Below are positions 52,643 to 61,444 of a stretch of 64,000 nucleotides of DNA, in pieces. Within the stretch, counting starts at the first letter, position 1. Each line of letters opens with the position of its first letter. The notes beneath the pieces are model-generated. The model saw nothing but the letters and a program-made list of their open reading frames with translations. It did no database searches and was not told the origin of the DNA. The stretch is from assembly GCA_900111695.1 (NCBI GenBank), contig FOHD01000002.1:1-64000 (forward strand). Direction: 5' to 3'. The position numbers were made by a program, and so were the translations under genes. The stretch comes from Olsenella sp. KH3B4. Lineage in GTDB: Bacteria > Actinomycetota > Coriobacteriia > Coriobacteriales > Atopobiaceae.

Positions 52643-52770
52643 TTTCAGGGCGGGGTGAAATTCCCCACTGGTGGTGACGCGCGCATGCGCGGAGTCCGCG
52701 ACCCGCTAAAAAGGCGGCTGACCTGGTGAGATTCCAGGACCAACGGTTACAGTCCGGATGGAAGAAACGG
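52643..52770 (+). ncRNA. FMN riboswitch (RFN element)
   Basis: The conserved RFN core is present in order: TTTCAGGGCGGGGTGAAATT, CCCCACTGGTGGT, a GC-rich variable stem (GCGCGCATGCGC), AGTCCGCGACCCGC, a second stem, TGACCTGGTGAGATTCCAGG, ACCAACGGTTACAGTCCGGATG and GAAGAAACGG. The ribosome-binding CGGAG of ribU begins at the very end of the element, so FMN binding most likely blocks translation; no separate terminator hairpin is seen. It controls riboflavin import as expected. Confidence 0.96.
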
Positions 52771-52780
52771 AGATGCCGCT

Positions 52781-53392
52781 ATGGCAACCATTTCATCGCG
52801 CAACGCAAGCCACTCCACGCACGCAGCCTCGGGTTGGGACACCTGTCGCATCGCGGTCACCGCACTTCTCTGCGCTATGTCTGCCATCTGCACGCTGCTG
52901 CTCGAGTTCCCCATCCTTCCCGGGGTCACCTGGCTCAAGTACGACCCCTCGGGCATCGTCGCCCTCATCGCCGGCTTTGCGTTTGGCCCGGCAACCGGCG
53001 CCGTGGTCTCCGTGATCCCGTACCTGGTGCACATCGCCACGACCAGCGGCGTCTACGGCATGGTCATGGCAACCCTCGCAACGTTCGCGCTGGTCATGCC
53101 CGCGTCTCTCATCTACCGCAAGCAGCGCACCATGCGCGGCGTCATCATCGGGCTAGTCACGGGTGGCATCGTGTGCCTCGCGGCCTGCATCGTGGGCAAC
53201 CTCATCGTGACGCCCTTCTACACCGGCATGCCCGTCGACGCCGTGGTTGCCCTCATCGTGCCGGCGCTTCTCCCCTTCAACATTATCAAGATCGCAATCA
53301 ACTGCATTGTCTTTGTCCTCATCATGCGACCGGTCTTCAAGGCCATGGGCGTCGAAGCCCCCGCGGCGAATAGCGCAGGAGACGCCCGCTAG
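52781..53392 (+). CDS. ribU: Riboflavin ECF transporter S component
   Basis: A 203-residue membrane protein with about six helices, typical of RibU: CRIAVTALLCAMSAICTLLLEF, LKYDPSGIVALIAGFAFGPA (the D-P-S-G riboflavin-binding loop), and a C-terminal KIAINCIVFVLIMRPVF. It sits directly after an FMN riboswitch and before fused EcfAA' and EcfT, so identity is strong. It binds riboflavin on the outside; the ECF module drives uptake. ACGGAG lies eight bases upstream of the ATG. The stop codon adjoins the ATG of the next gene. Confidence 0.95.
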   Translation: MATISSRNASHSTHAASGWDTCRIAVTALLCAMSAICTLLLEFPILPGVTWLKYDPSGIVALIAGFAFGPATGAVVSVIPYLVHIATTSGVYGMVMATLATFALVMPASLIYRKQRTMRGVIIGLVTGGIVCLAACIVGNLIVTPFYTGMPVDAVVALIVPALLPFNIIKIAINCIVFVLIMRPVFKAMGVEAPAANSAGDAR

Positions 53393-55240
53393 ATGCCGCA
53401 AGAGACCACAGACACAGCAGCTACCAGCGCAAACGCGAGCGAGACGCCCATCGTCTCGCTCGCGCACATAACGGTTGCGTACGGCGACGTGCGGGCGCTC
53501 GACAGCGTCTCGCTCGACGTGCGACAGGGCGAGCGGCTTTGCGTGCTGGGCGCCAACGGCTCGGGCAAGTCCACGCTCGCCTCGGTGGTCTGCGGGCTTC
53601 TCGCCCCCGACGCGGGCGACGTCACACTTGTGGGCGAGAAGGTCTTTGTCAACGGCGCCGCAGACTTTGACGCCTACCGTCGCGCGCGTCGCAAGCTGGG
53701 TCTGGTCTTCCAGAACCCCGAGGACCAGATCGTAACCAGCGTGGTCGAGGAGGACGTGGCCTTTGGGCCCGAGAACCTGGGCCTTCCGCCCGAGAGAATC
53801 GAGCACCTCGTCCGCCGCGAGCTGCATCGCGTTGCGATGGAGCGCTACGCCAAGGCCGACCCGGCGCGTCTCTCCGGCGGCCAGCGCCAGCGCGTGACGA
53901 TCGCCGGCGCACTTGCCATGGAGCCCCGCGTACTGGTGCTCGACGAGCCGTCATCCTCGCTCGACGTGCGCGGCAGGCGCTCCGTCATGAAGGTCGTCGA
54001 GAAGCTCCGCGGCGTTGGGTGCACCGTGGTCCACGTGACCCACTTCATGGACGAGGCGCTTGGCGCAGACCGCGTGGTGGTGCTCGACCACGGTCACGTT
54101 GCCCTGGCGGGAACGCCGCGGGAGGTCTTCTCGCACGTGGACGAGATTCGCGCGCTCGGCCTTGAGGAGCCCTTCGCAGGTCGCCTCTCATCGCAGCTGC
54201 AAGAGCGCGGCATGGACGTTGCCTGGACCTGCGACGAGGACGTCCTCCTCCACGAGCTGGCGAGAAGGACGGGCGGCCACGGCTGCCGGCAGGTGCGTCC
54301 CGCCGCAGCTACGACGCCCCACCCCACCGCAGCACCCGTGGTTCTCGCGGAGGACGTGCACTTTTCCTACGAGCAGTCCCGCCGCCGACGCCGAAGCGCT
54401 AATGCCACGCCCGCCGCGCTCGATGGCGTGACGCTCGAGGTGCCGCGCGGCGCGCACGTTGCGCTCGTGGGGCAGACGGGCTCGGGAAAGTCGACGCTGC
54501 TGCGGCTTGTTGCCGCCCTCGAGGTGCCTGACCAGGGGCGCATTGAGGTGGATGGCCTCACCACGGCCGACCGCAAGCACAGGCGCCAGCTTCATGGCCG
54601 CGTGGGTTACGTGATGCAGCGCCCGGAGCGGCAGCTCTTTGCCGAGACCGTCGCGGCAGACGTGGCGTACGGGCCCACCAACCTGAGACTTTCCCCCCGT
54701 GAGGTTGAGGAGCGCGTGCGGCGGGCACTCGCACTCGTGGGCCTCTCGGGCAAGGACGACGCGTCGCCGTTCCAGCTTTCCGGAGGCCAGCAGCGTCTCT
54801 GCGCGCTTGCGGGCATCCTCGCCATGGAGCCGGACCTTCTCGTGCTGGACGAGCCCACCGCGGGACTTGACCCCCGTGGCCGCCGCAACCTGCGGCGCAT
54901 CCTCTGTGACCTCAACGCCACTGGTACCACGCTCGTCGAGGTCACGCACGCCATGGAGGACGCCGCGCGGGCAGACCTCGTGGCCGTGCTCGACGGCGGG
55001 CGCGTGGTGCTTACGGGTACGCCGGCCCAGGTGTTCTCGGCAGACAATGCCGAGAAGCTCCACGACATGGGATTGGGAATTCCCCGGCCGCTCGCGTTCG
55101 CGCGGGCGATGGAGGACGCTGGCTGTGCGCCTCTGGGCGAGCCCCTCACCAACGAAGGCCTGGCAGATGCCATCGTCTGTGCAACAACCAGCGCGCCTGC
55201 GACCAGCACACCCGCAGCCGCCGAGGGAAGGGACGAGTAG
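53393..55240 (+). CDS. Fused ECF energy-coupling ATPases (EcfA-EcfA')
   Basis: A 615-residue protein with two complete ABC ATPase domains. The first (about 20-270): Walker A GANGSGKST (53-61), signature LSGGQRQRV, Walker B VLVLDEPSSSLD. The second (about 315-580): Walker A GQTGSGKST, signature LSGGQQRL, Walker B LLVLDEPTAGLD. A Pro/Ala-rich linker joins them and a short Ala/Thr tail ends the protein. It starts directly at the ribU stop with AGGAG inside the ribU end. In most genomes EcfA and EcfA' are separate; fusion fixes the pairing. Confidence 0.95.
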   Translation: MPQETTDTAATSANASETPIVSLAHITVAYGDVRALDSVSLDVRQGERLCVLGANGSGKSTLASVVCGLLAPDAGDVTLVGEKVFVNGAADFDAYRRARRKLGLVFQNPEDQIVTSVVEEDVAFGPENLGLPPERIEHLVRRELHRVAMERYAKADPARLSGGQRQRVTIAGALAMEPRVLVLDEPSSSLDVRGRRSVMKVVEKLRGVGCTVVHVTHFMDEALGADRVVVLDHGHVALAGTPREVFSHVDEIRALGLEEPFAGRLSSQLQERGMDVAWTCDEDVLLHELARRTGGHGCRQVRPAAATTPHPTAAPVVLAEDVHFSYEQSRRRRRSANATPAALDGVTLEVPRGAHVALVGQTGSGKSTLLRLVAALEVPDQGRIEVDGLTTADRKHRRQLHGRVGYVMQRPERQLFAETVAADVAYGPTNLRLSPREVEERVRRALALVGLSGKDDASPFQLSGGQQRLCALAGILAMEPDLLVLDEPTAGLDPRGRRNLRRILCDLNATGTTLVEVTHAMEDAARADLVAVLDGGRVVLTGTPAQVFSADNAEKLHDMGLGIPRPLAFARAMEDAGCAPLGEPLTNEGLADAIVCATTSAPATSTPAAAEGRDE

Positions 55241-55242
55241 TC

Positions 55243-56037
55243 ATGGCGCTTCGCATCTCCATGGGCCAGTACTACGCCGCTGACTCCCCCATCCACCGCC
55301 TCGACCCCCGCACAAAGACGGCCTGTGCGCTTGCCCTCATGATTGCCACGTTTTTCGTGCACTCGCCGCTTGGGCTGGTAGCGCTTGTGGCCTGCGTGCT
55401 TGCACTGCTTGCGGCGGCGCGGGTCCCGGCTGGCGAGGTTCTCTCGTCCGTGCGGGGCGTACTCTGGGTGCTTCTCGTCCTTGCCGTCTTTAACCTGCTG
55501 CTCATTCGCGACGGCAGCGTGCTTCTCGCCGCCGGACCCGTGACCATAACCACGGGCGGCGCATGGTCGGCCGTGCTCTACCCCGTGCGCGCGTTCTCGG
55601 CCATCGTGGTGGGCGCGCTGCTCCTGCTTACCACCACGCCCACCGAGCTGGGCGACGCCTTTGATGCCGCATGCTCGCCGCTCACGAAGTTGGGCCTTCC
55701 CGGCCACGAGCTGGCCATGGTCTTCTCGCTCATGCTGCGCTTTATCCCCACGCTGGCAAACGACGCCTCGGCCATCATGGACGCCCAGGTTGCGCGCGGC
55801 GGCGAGGTTGCACGAGGCAGCGTGGGCAGTCGTCTGCGCGCCGTTGGCTCGGTGCTCGTGGCGCTCCTGGCGAGTTCGATGCACCACGCCGACGACCTCG
55901 CGCGCGCCCTCGACGCACGCTGCTACGAGAGCGGCGGCACGCGGTCGCACTGGCATCCGCTGCGCTTTGGGGCGCGCGACGCCGTTGCCTTTGTGGCGAC
56001 GGCCGCCGCAATCTCCCTTCTCGTCGCGCTGGGATGA
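55243..56037 (+). CDS. ecfT: ECF transporter T component
   Basis: A 264-residue transmembrane coupling protein of the EcfT family (CbiQ-like): five hydrophobic helices and the two coupling motifs ARG in DAQVARGGE and ARC in RALDARCYE, which contact the ATPases. MALRISMGQYYAADSPIHRLDP is the standard N-terminus. It lies two bases after the fused ATPase gene. Its stop codon TGA (56035-56037) lies inside the palindromic repeat shared with the convergent gene. Confidence 0.95.
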   Translation: MALRISMGQYYAADSPIHRLDPRTKTACALALMIATFFVHSPLGLVALVACVLALLAAARVPAGEVLSSVRGVLWVLLVLAVFNLLLIRDGSVLLAAGPVTITTGGAWSAVLYPVRAFSAIVVGALLLLTTTPTELGDAFDAACSPLTKLGLPGHELAMVFSLMLRFIPTLANDASAIMDAQVARGGEVARGSVGSRLRAVGSVLVALLASSMHHADDLARALDARCYESGGTRSHWHPLRFGARDAVAFVATAAAISLLVALG

Positions 56038-56064
56038 GACAAAGGGACAGTCCCTTTGTCTCAT
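56034..56064. repeat. 31-bp palindromic repeat, copy 2, also holding two stop codons
   Basis: ATGAGACAAAGGGAC is followed by its exact inverse (centre A). The TGA at 56035-56037 ends ecfT and, on the other strand, the TGA at 56063-56061 ends the flavodoxin-like gene. The hairpin is therefore the whole space between two convergent genes and could terminate both. Confidence 0.9.
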
Positions 56065-56684
56065 CGGATGAAGTTCATCCAGCTGCCACTCTCGACCTCA
56101 GGCGCGGGCACGCCGGCCGCGCGTCCGGCCTCGATGCTCTTGAGCAGCCATGCCATGTTGCGGCCCAGGTTTCGCATGGTCTTCATGCCCTCGATGTCCA
56201 GCGCAGCCTCGCCGGTCTTGGCGCCATAGACCATGTTCCAGTACGAGGAGCCCACCGTGATCATGTTGGCGATGCCAAAGTACTTGTTCATCACGTCGAA
56301 CGAGGCCGTGCAGCCGCCGCGTCGCGCCACGGTCACGCAGGCACCGGGCTTGAAGGCAAACTGGCCATGCTCGCTGTAGAAGACGCGGTCGAGGAAGGAC
56401 AGCACGCGGCCGGCCGGGTGCGCATAGTAGACGGGCGTGCCAAAGACAAAGCCGTCCGAAGCCGCGGCCTTCTCGACAAACTCGTTCACGCCGTCATCGT
56501 CAAAGACGCAGCGGCCGAGCTTGGAGCACTTGCCACAGCTCACGCAGTCGCGCGCGGGCGTGAGCGGCAGGTGATAGACCTCGGAGTCTATGCCCTGCTC
56601 GGCAAGCGTGCGGCCGACCTCCGCAAGCGCGATGCCGGTGTTCCCCTTGGGGCTAATCCCTGCGTTGAGCATAAGGACCTTCAT
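56061..56684 (-). CDS. Flavodoxin-fold NAD(P)H-dependent FMN reductase-like protein
   Basis: A 207-residue flavodoxin-fold protein: MKVLMLNAGISPKGNTGIAL (phosphate-binding loop), RDCVSCGKCSKLGRCVFDDD (iron-sulfur flavoprotein-like cysteine cluster), DGFVFGTPVYYAHPAGRVLSF. This resembles the iron-sulfur flavoprotein/NADPH-dependent FMN reductase group. The start at 56684 has GAGAGAGGGA. The stop lies in the palindromic repeat. It sits downstream of a flavin uptake operon, convergently; a functional link to riboflavin is possible but unproven. Confidence 0.85.
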   Translation of the reverse strand: MKVLMLNAGISPKGNTGIALAEVGRTLAEQGIDSEVYHLPLTPARDCVSCGKCSKLGRCVFDDDGVNEFVEKAAASDGFVFGTPVYYAHPAGRVLSFLDRVFYSEHGQFAFKPGACVTVARRGGCTASFDVMNKYFGIANMITVGSSYWNMVYGAKTGEAALDIEGMKTMRNLGRNMAWLLKSIEAGRAAGVPAPEVESGSWMNFIR

Positions 56685-56703
56685 GTGCGTTCCCTCTCTC
56701 GAA

Positions 56704-56732
56704 TGAGACAAAGGGACTGTCCCCTTGTCTCA
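56704..56732. repeat. 29-bp palindromic repeat, copy 3
   Basis: TGAGACAAAGGGAC with its inverse, one arm base changed (CCCCTT for CCCTTT). It lies between the starts of the flavodoxin-like gene (minus) and the HD-domain gene (plus), so it is not in a terminator position here. Confidence 0.85.
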
Positions 56733-56778
56733 TTCGAGCGTACCATTGAGCGACGCGAACTCGGCAGGAGGGGTTGAA

Positions 56779-57381
56779 ATGGCGGAACAGTCCACGTTCT
56801 TCGCTATCGTTTCCAGGATGAAGTACATCGAGCGCTGGGCGCTCATGCGCAATGCGCGGCCGGAGAACCTCTCGGAGCACTCGCTCGAGGTGGCGGCCAT
56901 CGCGCACGGCCTGGCCACGCTGGGCAACGTTCGCTACGGGCGCCACCTAGATGCCGAGAAGGCCGCACTCATCGGTCTCTTCCACGACACCACCGAGATT
57001 GTGACGGGCGACATGCCCACACCGGTGAAGTACGCCAACCGCGGCATTCGCGACGCCTACAAGGACGTGGAGCACGGGGCCGAGGACACCCTGCTCGACA
57101 CGCTGCCGGCAGATCTGCGCCCCACGTACGAGGCAATCTTCCGCGGCAACCCCGCCGACGCAGACGACGTCTACCTGCGTCGGCTGGTGAAGGCTGCCGA
57201 CAAGATCTCGGCCCTCATCAAGTGTGTCGACGAGGCGCAGTCCGGAAACGCCGAGTTCAAGACTGCCGAGAAGGGCATACGCACCAAGGTGGACGAGATG
57301 GCCTCGCAGCTGCCCGAGGTCGCCGACTTTGTGGAGGAGTTCCTCCCGAGCTACGGCAAGACGCTCGACCAGCTGCTCTAG
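56779..57381 (+). CDS. HD-domain 5'-deoxynucleotidase (YfbR-like)
   Basis: A 200-residue HD phosphohydrolase: NLSEHSLEVAAIAHGL with the first His, GLFHDTTEIVTGDMPTPVKY with the HD pair and the TPVKY motif of YfbR-type 5'-deoxynucleotidases, and a late Asp in VKAADKISALIKC. It hydrolyses deoxynucleoside 5'-monophosphates. AGGAGGGG is the ribosome site. It converges on adenine deaminase (94-base gap), so the neighbourhood deals with nucleotide salvage. Confidence 0.88.
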   Translation: MAEQSTFFAIVSRMKYIERWALMRNARPENLSEHSLEVAAIAHGLATLGNVRYGRHLDAEKAALIGLFHDTTEIVTGDMPTPVKYANRGIRDAYKDVEHGAEDTLLDTLPADLRPTYEAIFRGNPADADDVYLRRLVKAADKISALIKCVDEAQSGNAEFKTAEKGIRTKVDEMASQLPEVADFVEEFLPSYGKTLDQLL

Positions 57382-57415
57382 GGGCGCGGGCAGCGCGGGA
57401 CAGCAGGACGAGACG

Positions 57416-57458
57416 TTCCGGGGCTTCCCGGGGCGCGGCCCTCGCCGCCGCCCCGGAA
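57416..57458. terminator. Hairpin between convergent HD gene and adenine deaminase
   Basis: TTCCGGGGC (57416-57424) pairs with GCCCCGGAA (57450-57458). It lies in the centre of the gap; no strong T tract on either strand. Confidence 0.5.
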
Positions 57459-57475
57459 ACGCACGTCCTTCTCGC

Positions 57476-59302
57476 CTACTCCACGACCACCGGGACAAAC
57501 TGGTAGCTGTGGCAGTCCACGTAGCCCCGGTTGGTGAGGCGCAGGTCGGGGATGCAGGCAAGCGAGAGAAGCGCCATGGTCATGAACGGCGAGGGCATCG
57601 TGCAGCCCATCTTTGCCCAGGCCTTCTCGGCGCCACGGACCTCCGCGGCCACCTCCTCCACGCTCTTGGGGCTCATGAGGCCCAAGACGGGCAGCTTCAC
57701 CTGGCCGAGCACCACACCGTCCTCGACGGCCACCTCGCCTCCGCCGCACTCCACAAGCAGACTTGCCGCAAGGGCCATGTCCTCGTCGTTGTCGCCAACA
57801 ACCAGCAGGTTGTGGGCATCGTGGGCCACGGTCTGCGCAAGCGCGCCATGGATGCCAAAGCCCTTGGCAAAGCCATAGGCAAACGAGCCCGTGTTGTGGT
57901 GGCGCTCAAAGACGAAGGCCTTGAGGATGTCGTCTTGGGGCGAGCACTCCAGGCAACCTTCGACCACGGGCACCTCGAGGTGCTCCTCCTTGGTAATCGT
58001 GGAGCCCGCACTCGAGGTCATCACGCGTACCAGCGCGTGGTCGCCCTCGATGGGCGTGCCGTCGGCGTGGACGGCGGGAATACGGAAGGTCTCGGGCGTG
58101 ATCTCCCCCGCCACGTGCATTGAGTTGAACATGAAGTTTGGCCAGGGGTAGGGCTCGGGCGAGAAGAGCGCCGCGCCGTCCTCGGCCACAAGCTCGCCGT
58201 CGATGAAGGTGTGCGTCACGCGGAAGTCTTTGAGGTCCTCGAGAATAACGAGGTCGGCGCACTTGCCCGGCGTGACGGACCCCAGGTCGCGCGCCATGCC
58301 AAAGCAGTCCGCCACGTTGATCGTGACCATCTGGATGGCCGAGACGGGATCGATGCCAAACTCCACGGCCTTGCGCAGGATGCGGTCGAGGTGTCCTTCG
58401 GAGACCAGGGTCTCGGGGTGGTTGTCGTCGGAGACGAGGTTAACGTGGCGTGTGTCGATGTTGTTGTCGGTGATAACGTGCGCAAGCTCCTCGAGGTTCT
58501 GCCAGGCCGAGCCCTCGCGCAGCTGAGCGTACTGGCCCAGGCGGAGCTTCGCGAGCGCCTCGTCGCGCGTGATGGACTCGTGGCAGCAGGAGATTCCGGA
58601 GGCAATGTAGGCGTTGAGCTGGCGGTCCGTGTCTGGCACCGTGAAGTGGCCGGTCAAGGTCTTGTCGGCCTTGAGCGTCTCGTCCATCTCGGTGAGCGGA
58701 CCCTCGTCGCAGGAGAGGACGCCGGGGTCGTTCATCATCTCGCCAAGGCCCACCACAGCGTCCCACCCCATGGTCTCGCGGATGTCCTTGTCATCAATCT
58801 TCGAACCAGTATCCTCAAAACCCGGAACCGCGGGGACGCAGGATCCCGGCGTGACCATGCACTTGAGCGGCACGCGCTCGGAGTCGCGGATGAGCTCCTT
58901 CAGCGCGGGAAGCCCGGCGACGTTCATGGCCTCGTGCGGGTCCCAGTAGATTCCCGTGGTACCGTGCGGAACCACCGCTCGGGCGTACTCGGAGGGCCCC
59001 ACCATGGCGGACTCAACGTGGATGTGACCGTCCATGAAGCCCGGCGCCACAAAGCTGCCGGCAGCATCGATGACAGTGGTCTTCTCGCCAATGCAGTGCT
59101 CTGCCGTGTGACCGTCAATGCCCAGGTAGGCAACGCGCCCAGCGGCAATGGCGATGTCTGCGTTGTCGAGAATCTCGTGCGTGGTGACGCTTACCAGCCG
59201 TGCGTGGCGAATGACGAGGTCGGCGGGTTCTTGACCCTGGGCCACACGGATGAGCGTGCGATTGCATTCCCACAGCGGAGACTTGCAGAAGCGATTGAGC
59301 AT
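57476..59302 (-). CDS. ade: Adenine deaminase
   Basis: A 608-residue amidohydrolase of the adenine deaminase (AdeC) type, making hypoxanthine and ammonia. Metal site motif GFMDGHIHVESAM, further metal region YWDPHEAMNV, SGISCCHESITRDEAL, catalytic NLVSDDNHPETLVSEGHLD. The C-terminal half (from about 390) is the family-specific domain. The start at 59302 (MLNRF) follows GAGAGGGG. It is a single gene; purine riboswitch or PurR site was not found upstream. Confidence 0.95.
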   Translation of the reverse strand: MLNRFCKSPLWECNRTLIRVAQGQEPADLVIRHARLVSVTTHEILDNADIAIAAGRVAYLGIDGHTAEHCIGEKTTVIDAAGSFVAPGFMDGHIHVESAMVGPSEYARAVVPHGTTGIYWDPHEAMNVAGLPALKELIRDSERVPLKCMVTPGSCVPAVPGFEDTGSKIDDKDIRETMGWDAVVGLGEMMNDPGVLSCDEGPLTEMDETLKADKTLTGHFTVPDTDRQLNAYIASGISCCHESITRDEALAKLRLGQYAQLREGSAWQNLEELAHVITDNNIDTRHVNLVSDDNHPETLVSEGHLDRILRKAVEFGIDPVSAIQMVTINVADCFGMARDLGSVTPGKCADLVILEDLKDFRVTHTFIDGELVAEDGAALFSPEPYPWPNFMFNSMHVAGEITPETFRIPAVHADGTPIEGDHALVRVMTSSAGSTITKEEHLEVPVVEGCLECSPQDDILKAFVFERHHNTGSFAYGFAKGFGIHGALAQTVAHDAHNLLVVGDNDEDMALAASLLVECGGGEVAVEDGVVLGQVKLPVLGLMSPKSVEEVAAEVRGAEKAWAKMGCTMPSPFMTMALLSLACIPDLRLTNRGYVDCHSYQFVPVVVE

Positions 59303-59461
59303 GGCAGCCCCTCTCGACACCCGGCTTATTAAATTGTCAAAACGTTAGCAGCCCCACGTTGCACTGCGGCAACGATTCCGCGAGCGGTATGCAAAGGCTC
59401 GTTCGGGGTACGCAGCATCGACTGACAATGTGGCGAGAAGCCCGCACTCCGCAGACATTGC

Positions 59462-60145
59462 CTAACGAGACGAGAGAAGCCCCTTGACCTGGGAAGGCAG
59501 CTTGGATACCACGCCTTGCGCCACGTCTCCGAGGTCCTGTGCTACCTCTTTCGCGGCGTCGGCCGCACTCCCCAAGGTTTCCGTAACCCCATCCAGGTCG
59601 ATGCCGGTATCGGAGCTGGAACCAGTGCTTTTGGGGGTACCGGAGCCACCGGTCCCCGTCGTGGGCGTGCCCGTCTTGCTCGTTGTCGTGGTGGCACTGC
59701 CCGACGCGGCGCCGCTCGAGGCACCCGCGGCCATGCTCGAAACAGCGTCGCTCACGCAGCTAGAGACCACCGCAAAGACGATAAGCGCAACCAGCGCCCC
59801 CACCAGCACGAGCGTGATGCGCTTAAGGTTGGGGCCACGATGGTTGCCCCGGCTTCCAGATCCGGCGGCGCCACCGTAGCCATAGCCGTAGTAGCTCGTC
59901 TGTGAAGGCGAGGGCACGGCGTTGCGCACGGGCTCCGCAGCACGCCGCGGCGCTGGGGCAGTGCGAGACGACGCGGGCGGTGGCGCGTACACCGTGGCGT
60001 CGGGGTCGGCGGCTCGGCCGACGGCCGCACCGCGGCCGGCGCCAGGCCCGGCGTACACCGTGGCGTCGGGGTCGGCATCTCGACCGACCCCGACGCCACG
60101 GCCGCCGCCCACGCCCATCACGCGTGTCTCGTCACGCTCGCCCAC
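59462..60145 (-). CDS. Membrane protein with repeated D-A-T-V-Y motifs and serine/threonine-rich exterior
   Basis: A 227-residue protein with one transmembrane helix (about 108-130: KRITLVLVGALVALIVFAVV). The N-terminal part (1-100) is glycine/proline-rich with two DPDATVYA repeats (25-32, 47-54) and a related DETRV at 5-9; a 20-bp DNA repeat underlies them. Such acidic Thr motifs resemble phospho-threonine sites of FHA-domain pathways. The outer part is Ser/Thr/Gly-rich with an amphipathic C-terminus. It starts at GTG 60145 with GGAGTAGG, six bases after the GTPase gene, so both form an operon. Function not known. Confidence 0.6.
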   Translation of the reverse strand: MGERDETRVMGVGGGRGVGVGRDADPDATVYAGPGAGRGAAVGRAADPDATVYAPPPASSRTAPAPRRAAEPVRNAVPSPSQTSYYGYGYGGAAGSGSRGNHRGPNLKRITLVLVGALVALIVFAVVSSCVSDAVSSMAAGASSGAASGSATTTTSKTGTPTTGTGGSGTPKSTGSSSDTGIDLDGVTETLGSAADAAKEVAQDLGDVAQGVVSKLPSQVKGLLSSR

Positions 60146-60151
60146 GCGAAC

Positions 60152-61312
60152 CTACTCCAAGCCGTCCACGGCGGGCGTCTCGCCCTCCCACGTGGTGAGG
60201 CAGGCGTCAAGACCACGCTCGACGGCCTCGCTGTCCATGTGACGGCCAATCACGCAGAGACGCACCATACGGTCGCCCACCTTGGGATCCCAGTCACGAC
60301 GCAGCTCAGGCACCTCGGCCATGTTGCGCGCAAGCTCGTCTGCCGGCATGAGCGCGGCCCACTGGCCGTTCTCGGTGAGCGTGAACTGCTGGCCGGCCTG
60401 CTCAAAGACGTAGCACATGTCCGGGTCGTTGTTCACCCACATGAGGCCCTTGACGCGGATCACGGACTCGGGCCAGTTGTTCACAAACTCGGAGAGCGCG
60501 TGGTAGTCGAAGGGCTGGCGGCGCTGGTAGACAAAGGTGGAGACGTCGTACTCCAGAACCTCGGGGTTCTCGTGCTCCTCGGGGTGCTCCATGGCGTCGG
60601 CCCACGCGGCCGAGCCGTACGCCTCGTCAAAGCTAAAGCGGCCAGTGTTGAGCAGCTCGTCCATGGGGACGTTGCCGTTCACGGCCTCGACGATGCGCGC
60701 ATGCGGCTGCAGGCCGCGCACGATGGCCTTGAGCTCGGCCACCTGCTCGGGCGTCACGCGATCGCACTTGTTGAGCACGAGCGTGGTGCAGAACTCGATC
60801 TGCTGGATGAGCAGGCTCTCGACGTCGTCCTCCTCGATGTCGTCGGCGAGAAGCGCGTGGCCGCCGTTGAACTCGTCATACATGCGGGCGCAGTCCACCA
60901 CGGCCACGATGTTGTCCAGGTCGAGCGGCGCGGTGCCGCCCTTGGTCTGGTCGCAGATGGACGAGATGGTGTAGGCAATGGGAATGGGCTCGCAGATGCC
61001 CGAGGCCTCGATGATGATGTAGTCAAAGTCGCCGGTTTCGGCGATGGACGTGAGCTGCTGCGCAAGGTCGGAGGCGAGCGTGCAGCAGATGCAGCCGTTG
61101 CTCATGGGAATGAGGCTGTCGGTGGCGGAGAGGCCGCCGTTCTTGATGAGGCTCGCGTCAACGTTGATCTCGCCGATGTCGTTCACGATGACAGCGGCGC
61201 GAATGCCCTCGTCGTTGGCGAGGATGTGGTTGAGGAGCGTGGTCTTGCCCGCCCCCAGATAGCCGGTGAGCATGACGATCTTGACCGGAGTCGTAGTGTC
61301 CTTCGTGGGCAT
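60152..61312 (-). CDS. COG0523 (CobW/ZNG-type) G3E GTPase
   Basis: A 386-residue metallochaperone GTPase: Walker A TGYLGAGKTTLLNHIL, the metal-binding CxCC in SNGCICCTL, NKCD for base recognition, and a CobW C-terminal domain (FVYQRRQPFDYHALSEFVNNWP). COG0523 proteins deliver zinc or other metals to enzymes. An AAGGGGG site precedes the ATG. No Zur box or metal transporter is near; the ABC ATPase two genes upstream in the same direction could be related but the gap is 130 bases. Confidence 0.9.
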   Translation of the reverse strand: MPTKDTTTPVKIVMLTGYLGAGKTTLLNHILANDEGIRAAVIVNDIGEINVDASLIKNGGLSATDSLIPMSNGCICCTLASDLAQQLTSIAETGDFDYIIIEASGICEPIPIAYTISSICDQTKGGTAPLDLDNIVAVVDCARMYDEFNGGHALLADDIEEDDVESLLIQQIEFCTTLVLNKCDRVTPEQVAELKAIVRGLQPHARIVEAVNGNVPMDELLNTGRFSFDEAYGSAAWADAMEHPEEHENPEVLEYDVSTFVYQRRQPFDYHALSEFVNNWPESVIRVKGLMWVNNDPDMCYVFEQAGQQFTLTENGQWAALMPADELARNMAEVPELRRDWDPKVGDRMVRLCVIGRHMDSEAVERGLDACLTTWEGETPAVDGLE

Positions 61313-61444
61313 GCGTGCCCCCTTCTGCCAGCGCTTGGCGCGGGCGACGTATCTGCTGAACTGGAAGAGTCTAGGGCATGCGTGTGGTGAGATTGAGGGG
61401 CGAGAAGGACGCGGCCCACGGCACCCTGGCCGCGCGGCCGCCCC

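Noticed and set aside
59985..60085. Tandem or CRISPR-like repeat
   Set aside because: The direct repeat is coding (DPDATVYA twice) and there are no spacers; no CRISPR array was seen in the window.
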